A DNA stretch of 64,000 bases, taken from assembly GCF_009720775.1 (NCBI RefSeq), contig NZ_WNKW01000007.1, forward strand, positions 1 through 64,000, read 5' to 3'. A program made the translations under genes and the position numbers. Below the pieces are notes generated by a model, which saw nothing but the letters and a program-made list of their open reading frames with translations, ran no database searches and was not told the origin of the DNA. Position 1 is the stretch's first letter. The number at the start of each line of letters is the position of its first letter. Positions 18,780-27,492 of the stretch are shown piece after piece. This DNA is from Pseudoduganella danionis. Lineage in GTDB: Bacteria > Pseudomonadota > Gammaproteobacteria > Burkholderiales > Burkholderiaceae_D.

Positions 18780-20342
18780 TCAGTCCTGCAGCGCAGCCAG
18801 TATGGCGTCGACGTTTTCTTCCGTCAAACCCTGATACAGCAGTTCGCGGTTTGCCAGCAGGCGCGCATCGCTGACTTTGTTGAAGTCGAAGGCCAGCATT
18901 TTTTCCACGATGGCTGGCGCATAGCGGTGCTTGATATAGCGCGCCGGATTGCCGCCCACGATGGTGTAGGGTGCCACATCCTTGGTGATCACGCTGCCGG
19001 CCGCAATGATGGCGCCCTGGCCGATCGTGACGCCGGACATGATCAGCACGTCATAGCCTATCCACACATCGTCGCCCACCACGATAGGGCCTTTGGTGGA
19101 CGATTCCAGCGTTTCGCCGAAATATTTGACGAGGAAGGGGAAGGTGGAAAAGCCGGCATACGGGTGATTCCCGCCCAGCATGAATTTGACTTCGCTGGCG
19201 ATCGAGACAAAGCTGCCTATGGTCAGCCGTTCGGCATCGCGGCCATAGGCCATGATGTTGAGTTCGCCGTAAGTGCGCCGCCCGACGCTGATCTTGCTGA
19301 AGTCGAACGGGCCGGCCGACATGGTCAGCACGGTGTGGTTGTGCGGATTGAGCGCACGCCAGTAATCGGCTTTCTGTTCTTCGAAGCTCTTTTCGACGGG
19401 CGCCGGTGCGGGGGCTGGAGCGGGCGCGGCAGCCGCTGCGGCGGGTGCTGTGCCGATCAGATGCTCGACGGCCTGATAGAAATAGTCGTCATGCAGATAG
19501 TCCTGCATGTATTCGAAGAAGCCGGTCTTGGAAAAATCATTGTCCTTGCCGAAGTAGTAGGGAATGATGTGATTGATCAGCAGTGACTTCTTTTCCGCCT
19601 GAAATACTTCGTTGCTCAGTTGCCCGCTGGCCAGATAGGGCTTGAGCAGCGATAGATAGTTCTGGCCAAACACCTGCGCCACGTTATAGCCGCTCTTGCG
19701 ACCCGCATTCACGCCGGCGAAGTAATTCCCGTATAGCACGATGGCGCGCTTGCCTATGCCCATCAGGCGCAGCATCACGTCGGTCTGCACCAGCTTCAGG
19801 TGGGCATTGCGGCTGAAATCGGGCATGGCGTAGAACTCTTCGCGCCACATGCCGAAGCCGCCTATCCAGGTGGCGAAATACGAAACGCGTGCCACGAAAG
19901 CATCGAGATTGGGCAGGATCTCGAGCGGCTGGCCCGCGTACATATTACCGTTGGTGAAAAACACCACGGGCTTTTCCGTTTGCACGGCGCTATACACCTT
20001 GACCAGTTCGGCCAGGCTGCCATCGAGTATCACCAAATTATCGTTGTGCAGTTTCAGATAGGCGCCGCTGCCCATGCGCAGCGCCGCTTCAAAATTCTTG
20101 TCCGGGAAAATAGGTTCCGGATGGCGCTGGTATTGGATTTTGTCCGGATAGGCGGCGGCAAAGGCCTGGCCCACGGCGGCCGTACTATCGTCCGAGCAGT
20201 TATCGGAGATGCACACTTCGATATCGTGGGTCGCATGGAAAGCCGGCTGGGCGACGATGCTTTCCAGCGTCTGTTTCAGAAACGGCCCGCGATTGAAGGT
20301 CGGGATGCAGATCGAGAGTATAAAGCCGGGAGTTGCCATCAT
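18780..20342 (-). CDS. Glycosyltransferase family 2 - CatB-like acetyltransferase fusion
   Basis: Two enzymes in one 520-residue chain. Residues 1-295 are a GT2 domain (FILSICIPTFNRGPFLKQTL; VCISDNCSDDS). Residues about 300-317 form an Ala/Pro linker with alternating AP. Residues about 335-515 are a left-handed beta-helix acetyltransferase of the CatB/xenobiotic type, with hexapeptide repeats, GGNHPY, VGDDVWIGYDVLIMSGVTIG and the ending VGGNPARYIKHRY. The chain could add a sugar and acetylate it or the adjacent residue. It is the last gene of the long minus-strand operon, 12 bp after the epimerase gene. Specificity is unknown. Confidence 0.88.
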   Translation of the reverse strand: MMATPGFILSICIPTFNRGPFLKQTLESIVAQPAFHATHDIEVCISDNCSDDSTAAVGQAFAAAYPDKIQYQRHPEPIFPDKNFEAALRMGSGAYLKLHNDNLVILDGSLAELVKVYSAVQTEKPVVFFTNGNMYAGQPLEILPNLDAFVARVSYFATWIGGFGMWREEFYAMPDFSRNAHLKLVQTDVMLRLMGIGKRAIVLYGNYFAGVNAGRKSGYNVAQVFGQNYLSLLKPYLASGQLSNEVFQAEKKSLLINHIIPYYFGKDNDFSKTGFFEYMQDYLHDDYFYQAVEHLIGTAPAAAAAAPAPAPAPAPVEKSFEEQKADYWRALNPHNHTVLTMSAGPFDFSKISVGRRTYGELNIMAYGRDAERLTIGSFVSIASEVKFMLGGNHPYAGFSTFPFLVKYFGETLESSTKGPIVVGDDVWIGYDVLIMSGVTIGQGAIIAAGSVITKDVAPYTIVGGNPARYIKHRYAPAIVEKMLAFDFNKVSDARLLANRELLYQGLTEENVDAILAALQD

Positions 20343-20354
20343 CAGTCCGGTAAG

Positions 20355-21410
20355 TTAAGCACGCGGCTGGGCAAACCAGCGGTAAGTCTTGCTAATCGTC
20401 TGTTCCAGATTGCAGGTCTGGCGCACGCCGAGGCGGCGCTGGGTGGCACTCACATCGGGATAGAGATCGTCCTGGGCCGGCTGTTTGCCGGGCGCCGTAT
20501 TCAGCGCCACGCGTGGCGCCGGGGCGGCATGTGCACTGATCAGCTTGACCAGTTCCAGATGGCTGACCGCTTCGTCGCTGCCCAGATTGTAGACTTCGCC
20601 ATCAACGCCTTTGACCAGCGCGGCCAGCGTCCACCACGCGGCATCGCTGCCGTACAGATAGCTGCGGCGCGCGCTGCCATCACCATGGATGCGGATTTCG
20701 CTGCCGGTCAGGATGTCGCGCAGGAAGTTGTTGATGGCCCAGGGACGGTCCAGTTGCTGGTAGGCGCCCGTCAGTGTGAACGGCCGCACGGTCGACAGCG
20801 GCAAACGGTACTGGCTGCGGTAGATCGAGGCCAGCATTTCGGCCGAGCGCTTGGCGTCCACATACACTTTATGCAACTGGCCGACGGGCACGGGGAACAC
20901 ATCGTTTTCGCTGAGCGGACCGGGGCGCTGCGGTGTGCCGGCCACCAGACAGGAGCTGACGTTGAGGAAGCGCAGCAGGCCATCGAGCTGGCTGGCAGCA
21001 TCGAGCGTATTGCTGATGCCGGCCACAGTGGTCTGGTGCACGCGCAGCGGGTCGGAAGCGTGCACGCGGTTATTCGGGATGCCGGCCGCATGGATCACAT
21101 AGCTGGTGCTTTTGGCCAGTTCGAACGGCGAGCGCACATCCTGCGAACGCAGGCGGATGTCGTCGCGCTGGGCCAGATGGGGATATTGCTGCGGCCATTC
21201 GCTGATATTGCGCGCATACAGGTCGAGGCGGATGCCGAGCTGGTAGTGGTCGTTCAGGGCGGCCACCATTTCGGCGATCCAGCTACCGAGGAAGCCCGTG
21301 CCCCCCGTGACGGCGATGTGCTGGCGTGCCAGCGCGGCCCGCACTTCGGGCTGCGCGGCGCAGGCGTTCAGGCAGTCCTGACGCATTTCGGCAAAGCGGG
21401 AGTGACTCAT
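20355..21410 (-). CDS. NAD(P)-dependent epimerase/dehydratase (extended SDR)
   Basis: A 351-residue extended SDR with the Rossmann motif VTGGTGFLGSW near residue 34, the Ser of the SS motif (NVSSCLVAG) and the catalytic YVDAK near residue 181, followed by STVRPFTLTG and a substrate-binding region with RRSYLYGSD. These features fit a nucleotide-sugar epimerase, dehydratase or reductase. It is 2 bp from the aldolase gene upstream in the operon. Given the CDP-sugar genes above it, it may act late in making the branched sugar or on another nucleotide sugar; the reaction cannot be assigned. Confidence 0.8.
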   Translation of the reverse strand: MSHSRFAEMRQDCLNACAAQPEVRAALARQHIAVTGGTGFLGSWIAEMVAALNDHYQLGIRLDLYARNISEWPQQYPHLAQRDDIRLRSQDVRSPFELAKSTSYVIHAAGIPNNRVHASDPLRVHQTTVAGISNTLDAASQLDGLLRFLNVSSCLVAGTPQRPGPLSENDVFPVPVGQLHKVYVDAKRSAEMLASIYRSQYRLPLSTVRPFTLTGAYQQLDRPWAINNFLRDILTGSEIRIHGDGSARRSYLYGSDAAWWTLAALVKGVDGEVYNLGSDEAVSHLELVKLISAHAAPAPRVALNTAPGKQPAQDDLYPDVSATQRRLGVRQTCNLEQTISKTYRWFAQPRA

Positions 21411-21412
21411 GA

Positions 21413-22423
21413 TTATCCTTTCGCAGCGGCCAGTTCGCGTGCCACTTCTATGATCAGGCTTTCCTGGCCGGCCACGGCATTGCGTTTGCCCAGCCCGAAG
21501 AAGATATCGCGCGCGTCGACCTGGTAGTCGGCGGCGGCGCGCGCCACCGGCTTGGCAAAGCCGGAGAAGACGCCGGCCAGACCGGACACGATGGACAGCG
21601 GCGAAATCGACGGTGCCACCGGATTGAAGGTCTTCTCGGCCACATCGGCCGCGTCGAGAATTTTGTACAGGTCGATGCCGGTCTCGAAACCGAGGCGCTC
21701 GAACACGGCCACCAGCACTTCCAGTTGGGTATTGCCCGCACCGGCGCCAAAGCCGCGGATGGTGCCGTCGATGATGCTGGCACCCGCTTCGACGGCGGTC
21801 ACCGAGTTGATGATGGCCATGCCCAGATTGTTGTGGCCGTGGAAGCCGACAGGGATGTTCAGCCCCTGCACGAGCGTGCTGATGCGCTCATGTACATCGG
21901 CCGGGAAATACGCGCCGGCCGAATCCATGATGACGATGGCTTCCGCACCATAGGATTCCATCTTTTTGGCTTCTTCGAGCAGCACGGCCGGGCTGGCCAT
22001 ATGGCTCATCATCAGCACGCCCCAGGCTTGCTTGCCCGCTTCGCGTGCGTAAGCGATGTGGCGGTCGGTGATGTCGGCTTCGGTGCAGTGGGCGGCGATG
22101 CGGAACAGGTCGACACCGAGCTCCACTGCGCGCGACAGGTCCTTGCGAATGGTGCAGAAACCGGGAATCACATGGATGCCCAGCAGGCTGCGCTGCAAAT
22201 GCTGGCGCGCCGTGCTGAGGATGTCTTCGTCGCTGAGGCTGCATTCGCCGACCAGTAGCGAGGAGGCGCCCAGGCCGTTGCCATGGCCGACTTCCACGAT
22301 GGGGACGCCGGCCGCTTCGGCCGCCTGGCAGTAAGCGATGAAACTGTCGCGGCTTAGCTGATGGCGTACCGCATGGTTGCCATCACGCAGGGTGGGGTCG
22401 CTGATCAGGATTTTCTTAGCCAT
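21413..22423 (-). CDS. 4-hydroxy-2-oxovalerate aldolase-like enzyme (DmpG/MhpE family)
   Basis: A 336-residue class II pyruvate aldolase with the HMGL-like signatures ILISDPTLRDGNHAVRHQLS, EVGHGNGLGASS, and metal-binding FHGHNN followed by GTIRGFGAGAGNTQLEVL. I start at ATG 22423, preceded by AGGAG, rather than the 32-residue longer frame, giving the usual family length. The gene overlaps the acetaldehyde dehydrogenase gene by 8 bp, and the two family members normally form a channelling complex that splits 4-hydroxy-2-oxovalerate to pyruvate and acetaldehyde, then acetyl-CoA. Its usual partners in aromatic catabolism are absent; here it sits among sugar-biosynthesis genes, so it may process a C2/C3 unit for a branched sugar. 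Confidence 0.85.
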   Translation of the reverse strand: MAKKILISDPTLRDGNHAVRHQLSRDSFIAYCQAAEAAGVPIVEVGHGNGLGASSLLVGECSLSDEDILSTARQHLQRSLLGIHVIPGFCTIRKDLSRAVELGVDLFRIAAHCTEADITDRHIAYAREAGKQAWGVLMMSHMASPAVLLEEAKKMESYGAEAIVIMDSAGAYFPADVHERISTLVQGLNIPVGFHGHNNLGMAIINSVTAVEAGASIIDGTIRGFGAGAGNTQLEVLVAVFERLGFETGIDLYKILDAADVAEKTFNPVAPSISPLSIVSGLAGVFSGFAKPVARAAADYQVDARDIFFGLGKRNAVAGQESLIIEVARELAAAKG

Positions 22424-23327
22424 GTTGCTGCTCCTGGTGAGAGGTAGGGATACGCGCCCGGGCCAGCATTTCCGCCATGGCGATGGCCGCACAGTTGATG
22501 ATATCGAGGTTGCCCGCATACTGGGGCAGGTAGTCGCCTGCGCCCACCACCTTGATGGTGGTGATGATGCGGTCGCCTTCTATGGTGGGCGGCACGATCA
22601 GCGCATAGCCGGGTACATAGGTTTTGAGCTGGGCCACCATGGCATCGACCGAGGCGCGGATGGCGGCCAGATCGGGGTTGGCGATCTTGGCGTAGATGGT
22701 GGTCTGCATATCGATAGGCGGGCTGGCCGGATTCAGAATCAGGATGGCCTTGGCACGCTGCGCGCCGGAAAAGCGCTGCAGCGCTTCCTCGGTGGTGTCG
22801 ATGTATTCGTCGAGATTGGCGCGGGTGGCCGGACCGGCGCTACGCGAGGCGATGCTGGACGCGACTTCGATGTATTCGATGTTCGGGTGCACCATGCCGA
22901 TGGCTGCGGCGATCGGGATCGAGGATTGGCCGCCGCAGGTAATCATGTTGATGTTGGCGGCGCCGCTGTCGAGGCAGGCCTGGGCATTGATGGCCGGAAT
23001 GCAGAATTCGCCGAGCTTGGCCGGGGTCATGTCGATCACCGTCTTGCCGAGCTGCTTGAGCGCCGCCCAGTGCGCCACGTGGGCCTGCGCCGAGGTGGCG
23101 TCGAACACCAGATCGCAGATGGACGGATCGCTGAGGATGGCTTCGATGCCGCGGTCGGAAATCGGCACGCCCAGCTGGCTGGCCCGCTTCATGCCGGCGG
23201 AATTGAAATTGCGGCCGGCGAACAGCGTGCACTGCAAGTGTTGCGAGCGCATGGCCTTGATCATCAGGTCGGTGCCGATATTGCCGGAACCGATGATGGC
23301 AATTTTGAGTTTGTCTGAGCTAGTCAT
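22416..23327 (-). CDS. Acylating acetaldehyde dehydrogenase-like enzyme (DmpF/MhpF family)
   Basis: This 303-residue protein matches acetylating aldehyde dehydrogenases: N-terminal Rossmann KIAIIGSGNIGTDLMIK, catalytic Cys in NMITCGGQSSIP near residue 130, and IEYIEVASSIASRSAGPATR. Its normal reaction is acetaldehyde + CoA + NAD+ to acetyl-CoA + NADH. It precedes and overlaps the aldolase gene, as in meta-cleavage operons, but no ring-cleavage genes are nearby. In this operon it follows a YerE/YerF-like pair, suggesting a role in the same two-carbon chemistry or another substrate. That role is inference. Confidence 0.87.
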   Translation of the reverse strand: MTSSDKLKIAIIGSGNIGTDLMIKAMRSQHLQCTLFAGRNFNSAGMKRASQLGVPISDRGIEAILSDPSICDLVFDATSAQAHVAHWAALKQLGKTVIDMTPAKLGEFCIPAINAQACLDSGAANINMITCGGQSSIPIAAAIGMVHPNIEYIEVASSIASRSAGPATRANLDEYIDTTEEALQRFSGAQRAKAILILNPASPPIDMQTTIYAKIANPDLAAIRASVDAMVAQLKTYVPGYALIVPPTIEGDRIITTIKVVGAGDYLPQYAGNLDIINCAAIAMAEMLARARIPTSHQEQQHG

Positions 23328-23348
23328 CTGGAGTCACCCGTGGTCTTG

Positions 23349-24281
23349 TTATGTAGCATCTCTAGCGAGGATTATCGCCGATTCCTGCACGATGCCATCG
23401 AGAGAAGAATAGCGGGGTTGATAGCCTAATTCGGCGGCTAGCCGCTGGGTCGAGTAGTAATTCGGCTTGCTGCCGGTGGCGTTGACGAGGCCGGCCGGCG
23501 CCGGACTGACCTGATAGCGCAAGCCGAAATGTTGTTGCATGGCATCCAATAATGGCTGTTTGGCGATCGGCGCCGCGCTATAGCAGTCCAGTGCCTGATT
23601 GAGCGGCGGGCCGTCCAGCACGCAGCGCACGAGCTGGTGCAGGTCGGCCGGATGCAGGTAGTCGCGCACCATGCTGGCGGCCGAGGTGTCGAGCACGCTG
23701 CCGGCGCGGATCGCACGCAGGATGTCGGTAATGAAAAAGCGCGCAGCCAGATCCTGGCTGCGGCTGAAATAATTGAACACGCGTAAGTCGGTAATCGCCA
23801 GCGGCGCCAGGGCGCGGTGCTTGCACTCGGCATGCAATTTGGCCACCGCATAATAATCCTGCGGCTGCAGCGCATTGATCGGCACGCTGGCCAGCGTGTC
23901 CGGGCCGGCCGGCTGTTCGAAGCGGGCACCGTAGGCCGCCCCGCTGGACAGGAAGATATAGCGCCGCTGCGGATGTTGCGCGAGCTGCTGCAGCACCAGA
24001 TCGTCAAACTGCTGGGTCAGGCTGAAGATGGCGCCGCCCAGTTGCGCGGCGCGCTGCGGATCGCCGACGCCGACGAAATTGAGCACTGCATCGTGCGCCT
24101 GCTGGCCGTAGTCGGCATAGTGGTAGACCGGGTAGTTCAAGCCGTGCGCCTGCTGCCATGCCATGATGGCGGCCGTGTCGCGCCCGTATAGCAGTAGCTG
24201 GCTGCGGCCTTCCTGTGCCAGCGAGCAGATCAGATCGCGTGCGATCTGGCTGCTGGCACCGAGGATGGCGAGATGTTGCAT
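23349..24281 (-). CDS. NAD-dependent epimerase/dehydratase, YerF-like ketosugar reductase candidate
   Basis: A 310-residue SDR with GASSQIAR replacing the more usual GxxGxxG motif near residue 8, IFLSSGAAYG, and catalytic YAVAK near residue 142. Its start is 1 bp from the stop of the YerE-like gene. In Yersinia, YerF reduces the acetyl side chain added by YerE to give CDP-yersiniose; placement immediately after yerE makes the same role the best guess here, though similarity to YerF itself was not tested. Confidence 0.65.
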   Translation of the reverse strand: MQHLAILGASSQIARDLICSLAQEGRSQLLLYGRDTAAIMAWQQAHGLNYPVYHYADYGQQAHDAVLNFVGVGDPQRAAQLGGAIFSLTQQFDDLVLQQLAQHPQRRYIFLSSGAAYGARFEQPAGPDTLASVPINALQPQDYYAVAKLHAECKHRALAPLAITDLRVFNYFSRSQDLAARFFITDILRAIRAGSVLDTSAASMVRDYLHPADLHQLVRCVLDGPPLNQALDCYSAAPIAKQPLLDAMQQHFGLRYQVSPAPAGLVNATGSKPNYYSTQRLAAELGYQPRYSSLDGIVQESAIILARDAT

Positions 24282-24282
24282 A

Positions 24283-26115
24283 TCACAGAGATTTGGATTT
24301 TTCGTGCATGCCTTCCAGCATGGCCTGTTCCAGTACGTCGCGCGGCAGCAGCGGCGACAGGTCTTCCAGCGGCGGCGACACCAGCGTGCCGTCGGCCTTG
24401 GCGACCACGCCGAGTTTGGGCGAGAACAACTGCTGCGGATGCATGAATACTTCGCAGATCACCGGGCCCGTCGCGGCCTGCACGGCGGCCAGCGTGGCGT
24501 CGCATTCGTCCCAGCCGCGGATCTGGTAGGACGGGATGTCGAAGGCGGTGGCCAGCTTGGAGAAGTCCGGGCAGGACACGCCGGATTTGCGGTCAGTGCC
24601 CACATAGTCCGATTTGAACAGCGACTTCTGGGTGTGCTTGATCATCAGATAGCCGTCATTATTGAAAATGAACAGCTTGATCGGCAGCTGGTGGTGCACC
24701 ATGGTCTGCAATTCCTGCAGATTCATCATCATGCCGCCATCGCAGTTCAGGCACATCACTTCGCCGCGCTCGGTGGCGAACGAGGCGCCCAGTGCGGCTG
24801 GCAGGCCATAGCCCATTTCGCCCAAACCGGTCGACGTCATGAAGCGCTGGCCCTGCTGGAAACGCAGCACCTGATGGCCGCTCAGCAAGGCCGTGCCCAT
24901 GTCGGTGACGACGATCTGGTCCGGCTTGAAGAACTGGTTCAGGCGTTCCATGAAGCGGTAGGAATTGATAAAGCCTTCCGGATCCGCGTGTTCCTCGCCC
25001 ACCCACGGGAATTGCTGCTCATACGCGCGGCAGCGCTCGAGCCAGCCCAGCCGCACGGCGCTGTCCGGCTGGGCCGTAGCGGCCGAGCGTGCGAGCAGTG
25101 CGGGCAAGAACTGGGCCGCATCGCAAACCAGATTTTCGCTGGTGCGGCTGGCATGTTTGCAGGCTTCGTCGCGGTCGATGTCGACCACGTCGATGCGCGC
25201 CATGCGGGCCAGTTCGCGCAAGTCGTAGCCGATCTGCGGAATCGCCAGACGGGTGCCGATGGCCAGTACGTAATCGCTGTTCTGCAGGATGAAGTTGGCG
25301 GCACGCTGGCCATACACGCCAGCGCGGCCGAATACCAGCGGGTGGTCGGACGCGATCATGTCGATGCCGGCCCACGATACCAGTGCCGGTACGCCCAGTT
25401 GTTCGAGCAGCGGCTGGATCAGGTGTTCGGCGCCGGCCAGGCGGATGCCGTTACCCAGCCACAGCAGCGGACGCTCGGCCTGGGCCAGTGCCGCCACTAC
25501 GCTGTCGAGCTGGGTACTGAGCGCAGCGTCGAGCTGATTTTGACGGACCGGTGCCTGATAGTGCGCCAGCGTGGCCGGATCGATACGGCTGGACTGGATA
25601 TCCATCGGAATCTCCACCCAGCATGGGCCGGGGCGGTCGGCCAGCGCCAGATCGACGGCTTTTTCCAGCTCGTACACGGTACGCTCGGCCTGCATCACGC
25701 GCACCTGGTATTTGCTGACCCGCTCGACCATCTGGCACGAGTCGTAGCCTTGCACGCCCCACATGCGCAGCGGGTTATCGCTGCGGGTAAATTTGGAATT
25801 TTCGTTACCGGCGATGACCAGACAGGGGATAGAGTCAGCCCAGGCCGACACCACGCCCGTGACGCCATTGGTGGAACCGGCGCCCGTGGTCAGCAGCGCG
25901 GCAGCAATGCGGCCGCTGGTACGGTAATAGGTCTGCACCGCCATGCAGGCGGCCTGCTCGTGGTGAACGCAGACGATTTCAGTAAAACCACGGCGCGTAA
26001 TGGCTTCGAACAGGTGCACATTGCCGGCGCCGATGATGCCGAACGCGTGGCGGATATCGAGTTGTTCCAGCGCGGCGGCGACCAGCTCGGCCACCTTGAT
26101 TTGTTGTTGTTGCAT
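24283..26115 (-). CDS. ThDP-dependent enzyme of the acetolactate synthase superfamily, YerE-like
   Basis: The 610-residue protein has the three-domain layout of pyruvate-decarboxylating ThDP enzymes: activating Glu in VHHEQAACMA near residue 52, TTGAGSTNG, and the ThDP/Mg motif CDGGMMMNLQELQ near residue 457 with NNDGY following. It starts inside the ATGA overlap with the RfbH-like gene. In the yersiniose pathway YerE transfers a two-carbon unit from pyruvate to CDP-3,6-dideoxy-4-ketoglucose. Since RfbF, RfbG and RfbH, which make that acceptor, are directly upstream, a YerE role is well supported by context. Ordinary acetolactate synthase is less likely because no regulatory subunit or ilv gene is nearby. 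Confidence 0.8.
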   Translation of the reverse strand: MQQQQIKVAELVAAALEQLDIRHAFGIIGAGNVHLFEAITRRGFTEIVCVHHEQAACMAVQTYYRTSGRIAAALLTTGAGSTNGVTGVVSAWADSIPCLVIAGNENSKFTRSDNPLRMWGVQGYDSCQMVERVSKYQVRVMQAERTVYELEKAVDLALADRPGPCWVEIPMDIQSSRIDPATLAHYQAPVRQNQLDAALSTQLDSVVAALAQAERPLLWLGNGIRLAGAEHLIQPLLEQLGVPALVSWAGIDMIASDHPLVFGRAGVYGQRAANFILQNSDYVLAIGTRLAIPQIGYDLRELARMARIDVVDIDRDEACKHASRTSENLVCDAAQFLPALLARSAATAQPDSAVRLGWLERCRAYEQQFPWVGEEHADPEGFINSYRFMERLNQFFKPDQIVVTDMGTALLSGHQVLRFQQGQRFMTSTGLGEMGYGLPAALGASFATERGEVMCLNCDGGMMMNLQELQTMVHHQLPIKLFIFNNDGYLMIKHTQKSLFKSDYVGTDRKSGVSCPDFSKLATAFDIPSYQIRGWDECDATLAAVQAATGPVICEVFMHPQQLFSPKLGVVAKADGTLVSPPLEDLSPLLPRDVLEQAMLEGMHEKSKSL

Positions 26116-27440
26116 CAGAAATTCACACCAAAGAAAGCTTCGATTTTCTCGACCGCGTAATCCAGCATTGCGCGGCTCAGGCCCGGATAGACGCCGATCC
26201 AGAAGGTATCGTTCATCACGCGGTCAGTGTTGGTCAGCTCGCCGGAGACGCGGTAATTGCGCCCCACCATATACGGCTGGCGTGTCAGATTGCCGGCGAA
26301 CAGCAGACGCGTGCCTATCTTGTGCTGGTCCAGATAGGTCAGCAGGTCGACCCGGTCGACATTCGCTTCCGGCTTGATGGTCATGGGGAAGCCGAACCAT
26401 GACGGGTCGGAATGTTCGGTGGCCTGCGGCAGGATCAGGAACTCGGCACAGGACTGCAGGCGTTCGGTCAAATAGGCGAAGTTGTCCTTGCGGGCCTGGA
26501 TGAAGCCGGGCGCGCGGTCGATCTGGGCCAGGCCGCAGGCCGCCTGCATGTCGGTGATCTTCAGGTTGTAGCCCAGGTGGCTGTAGGTGTACTTGTGGTC
26601 GTAGCCGACCGGCAGTGTGCCCAGGCACTGGCAGAAGCGTTTGCCGCAGGTATTGTCCTTGCCCGGTGCGCAGTAGCAATCGCGGCCCCAGTCGCGGAAC
26701 GATTCGGCGATCATCTTCAGCTCGGCATTGTTGGTGAATACCGCGCCGCCTTCGCCCATCGTGATGTGGTGGGCCGGGTAGAACGACATGGTGCCGATGT
26801 CGCCGAACGTCCCGACCATCTTGCCGCGGTAGGTGGAACCCAGCGCATCGCAGCAGTCTTCGATCAGCCACAGCTTATATTTTTTGCACAGCGCCGTGAT
26901 CACATCGAGGTTGTACGGGTTGCCCAGCGTGTGGGCCAGCATGATGGCCTTGGTCTTGGGCGAGATGGCCGCTTCCAGCTTGCTCACATCGATGTTGTAG
27001 GTGCCCAGCTCGACATCGACGAACACGGGAATCGCGCCGAACTGGATGATGGGGTTGACGGTGGTCGGGAAGCCGGCAGCTACGCCGATCACTTCGTCGC
27101 CGGGCTGGATCGCGCGCGCGCCCAGCTTCGGCGAGGTCAGCGTGTTGAACGCCACCAGATTGGCCGAGGAGCCCGAGTTCACGGTGATCAGGAAGTCCAC
27201 GCCGATCAGCTTGGCCAGCTTGGCTTCGAACTGGTCGTTGAAGCGGCCCGTGGTCAGCCACGCGTCGAGCGACGCTTCCACCATCAGTTCCATTTCGGGC
27301 GCGCCCACCACCTTGCCGGCCGGCGGAATCACCGTCACGCCCGGCTCGAAGGCTGGCGGCACGCTGGCCAGCGCGCCGTATTCGCCCACCAGCTTGATGA
27401 TCTGTTCGCGGAGTTGCTGTTTGCTTTGTGCTTCACTCAT
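26115..27440 (-). CDS. rfbH: CDP-6-deoxy-4-keto-D-glucose 3-dehydrase (RfbH/DdhC/E1)
   Basis: A 441-residue member of the DegT/aspartate-aminotransferase fold in which the usual PLP lysine is replaced by His: SFYPAHHITMGEGG near residue 220. The CYC, TC and FC cysteines of CYCAPGKDNTCGKRFC fit the [2Fe-2S] ligands known for this enzyme. With an NADH-dependent reductase (not in the window) it removes the C3 hydroxyl of CDP-4-keto-6-deoxyglucose. It is coupled by ATGA overlap to the YerE-like gene downstream. Confidence 0.95.
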   Translation of the reverse strand: MSEAQSKQQLREQIIKLVGEYGALASVPPAFEPGVTVIPPAGKVVGAPEMELMVEASLDAWLTTGRFNDQFEAKLAKLIGVDFLITVNSGSSANLVAFNTLTSPKLGARAIQPGDEVIGVAAGFPTTVNPIIQFGAIPVFVDVELGTYNIDVSKLEAAISPKTKAIMLAHTLGNPYNLDVITALCKKYKLWLIEDCCDALGSTYRGKMVGTFGDIGTMSFYPAHHITMGEGGAVFTNNAELKMIAESFRDWGRDCYCAPGKDNTCGKRFCQCLGTLPVGYDHKYTYSHLGYNLKITDMQAACGLAQIDRAPGFIQARKDNFAYLTERLQSCAEFLILPQATEHSDPSWFGFPMTIKPEANVDRVDLLTYLDQHKIGTRLLFAGNLTRQPYMVGRNYRVSGELTNTDRVMNDTFWIGVYPGLSRAMLDYAVEKIEAFFGVNF

Positions 27441-27458
27441 GATTGCTGCCTTGTTTAT

Positions 27459-27484
27459 GTGCGCTTAGTTGTGTGCGCTTAGTT
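27459..27484. repeat. Short direct repeat between rfbG and rfbH
   Basis: Two copies of TGTGCGCTTAGT (27459-27470 and 27473-27484) separated by TG fill most of the 52-bp gap between the rfbH start and the rfbG stop. Function unknown. Confidence 0.5.
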
Positions 27485-27492
27485 ATGTCCAC

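Noticed and set aside
21413..23327. Fragment of an aromatic meta-cleavage (dmp/mhp) operon
   Set aside because: Ring-cleavage dioxygenase, hydrolase and hydratase genes are all absent, and the pair is embedded in a sugar operon.
24283..26115. Acetolactate synthase large subunit of branched-chain amino-acid synthesis
   Set aside because: No small subunit or ilv genes nearby, and position between rfbH and an SDR gene favours the YerE role.
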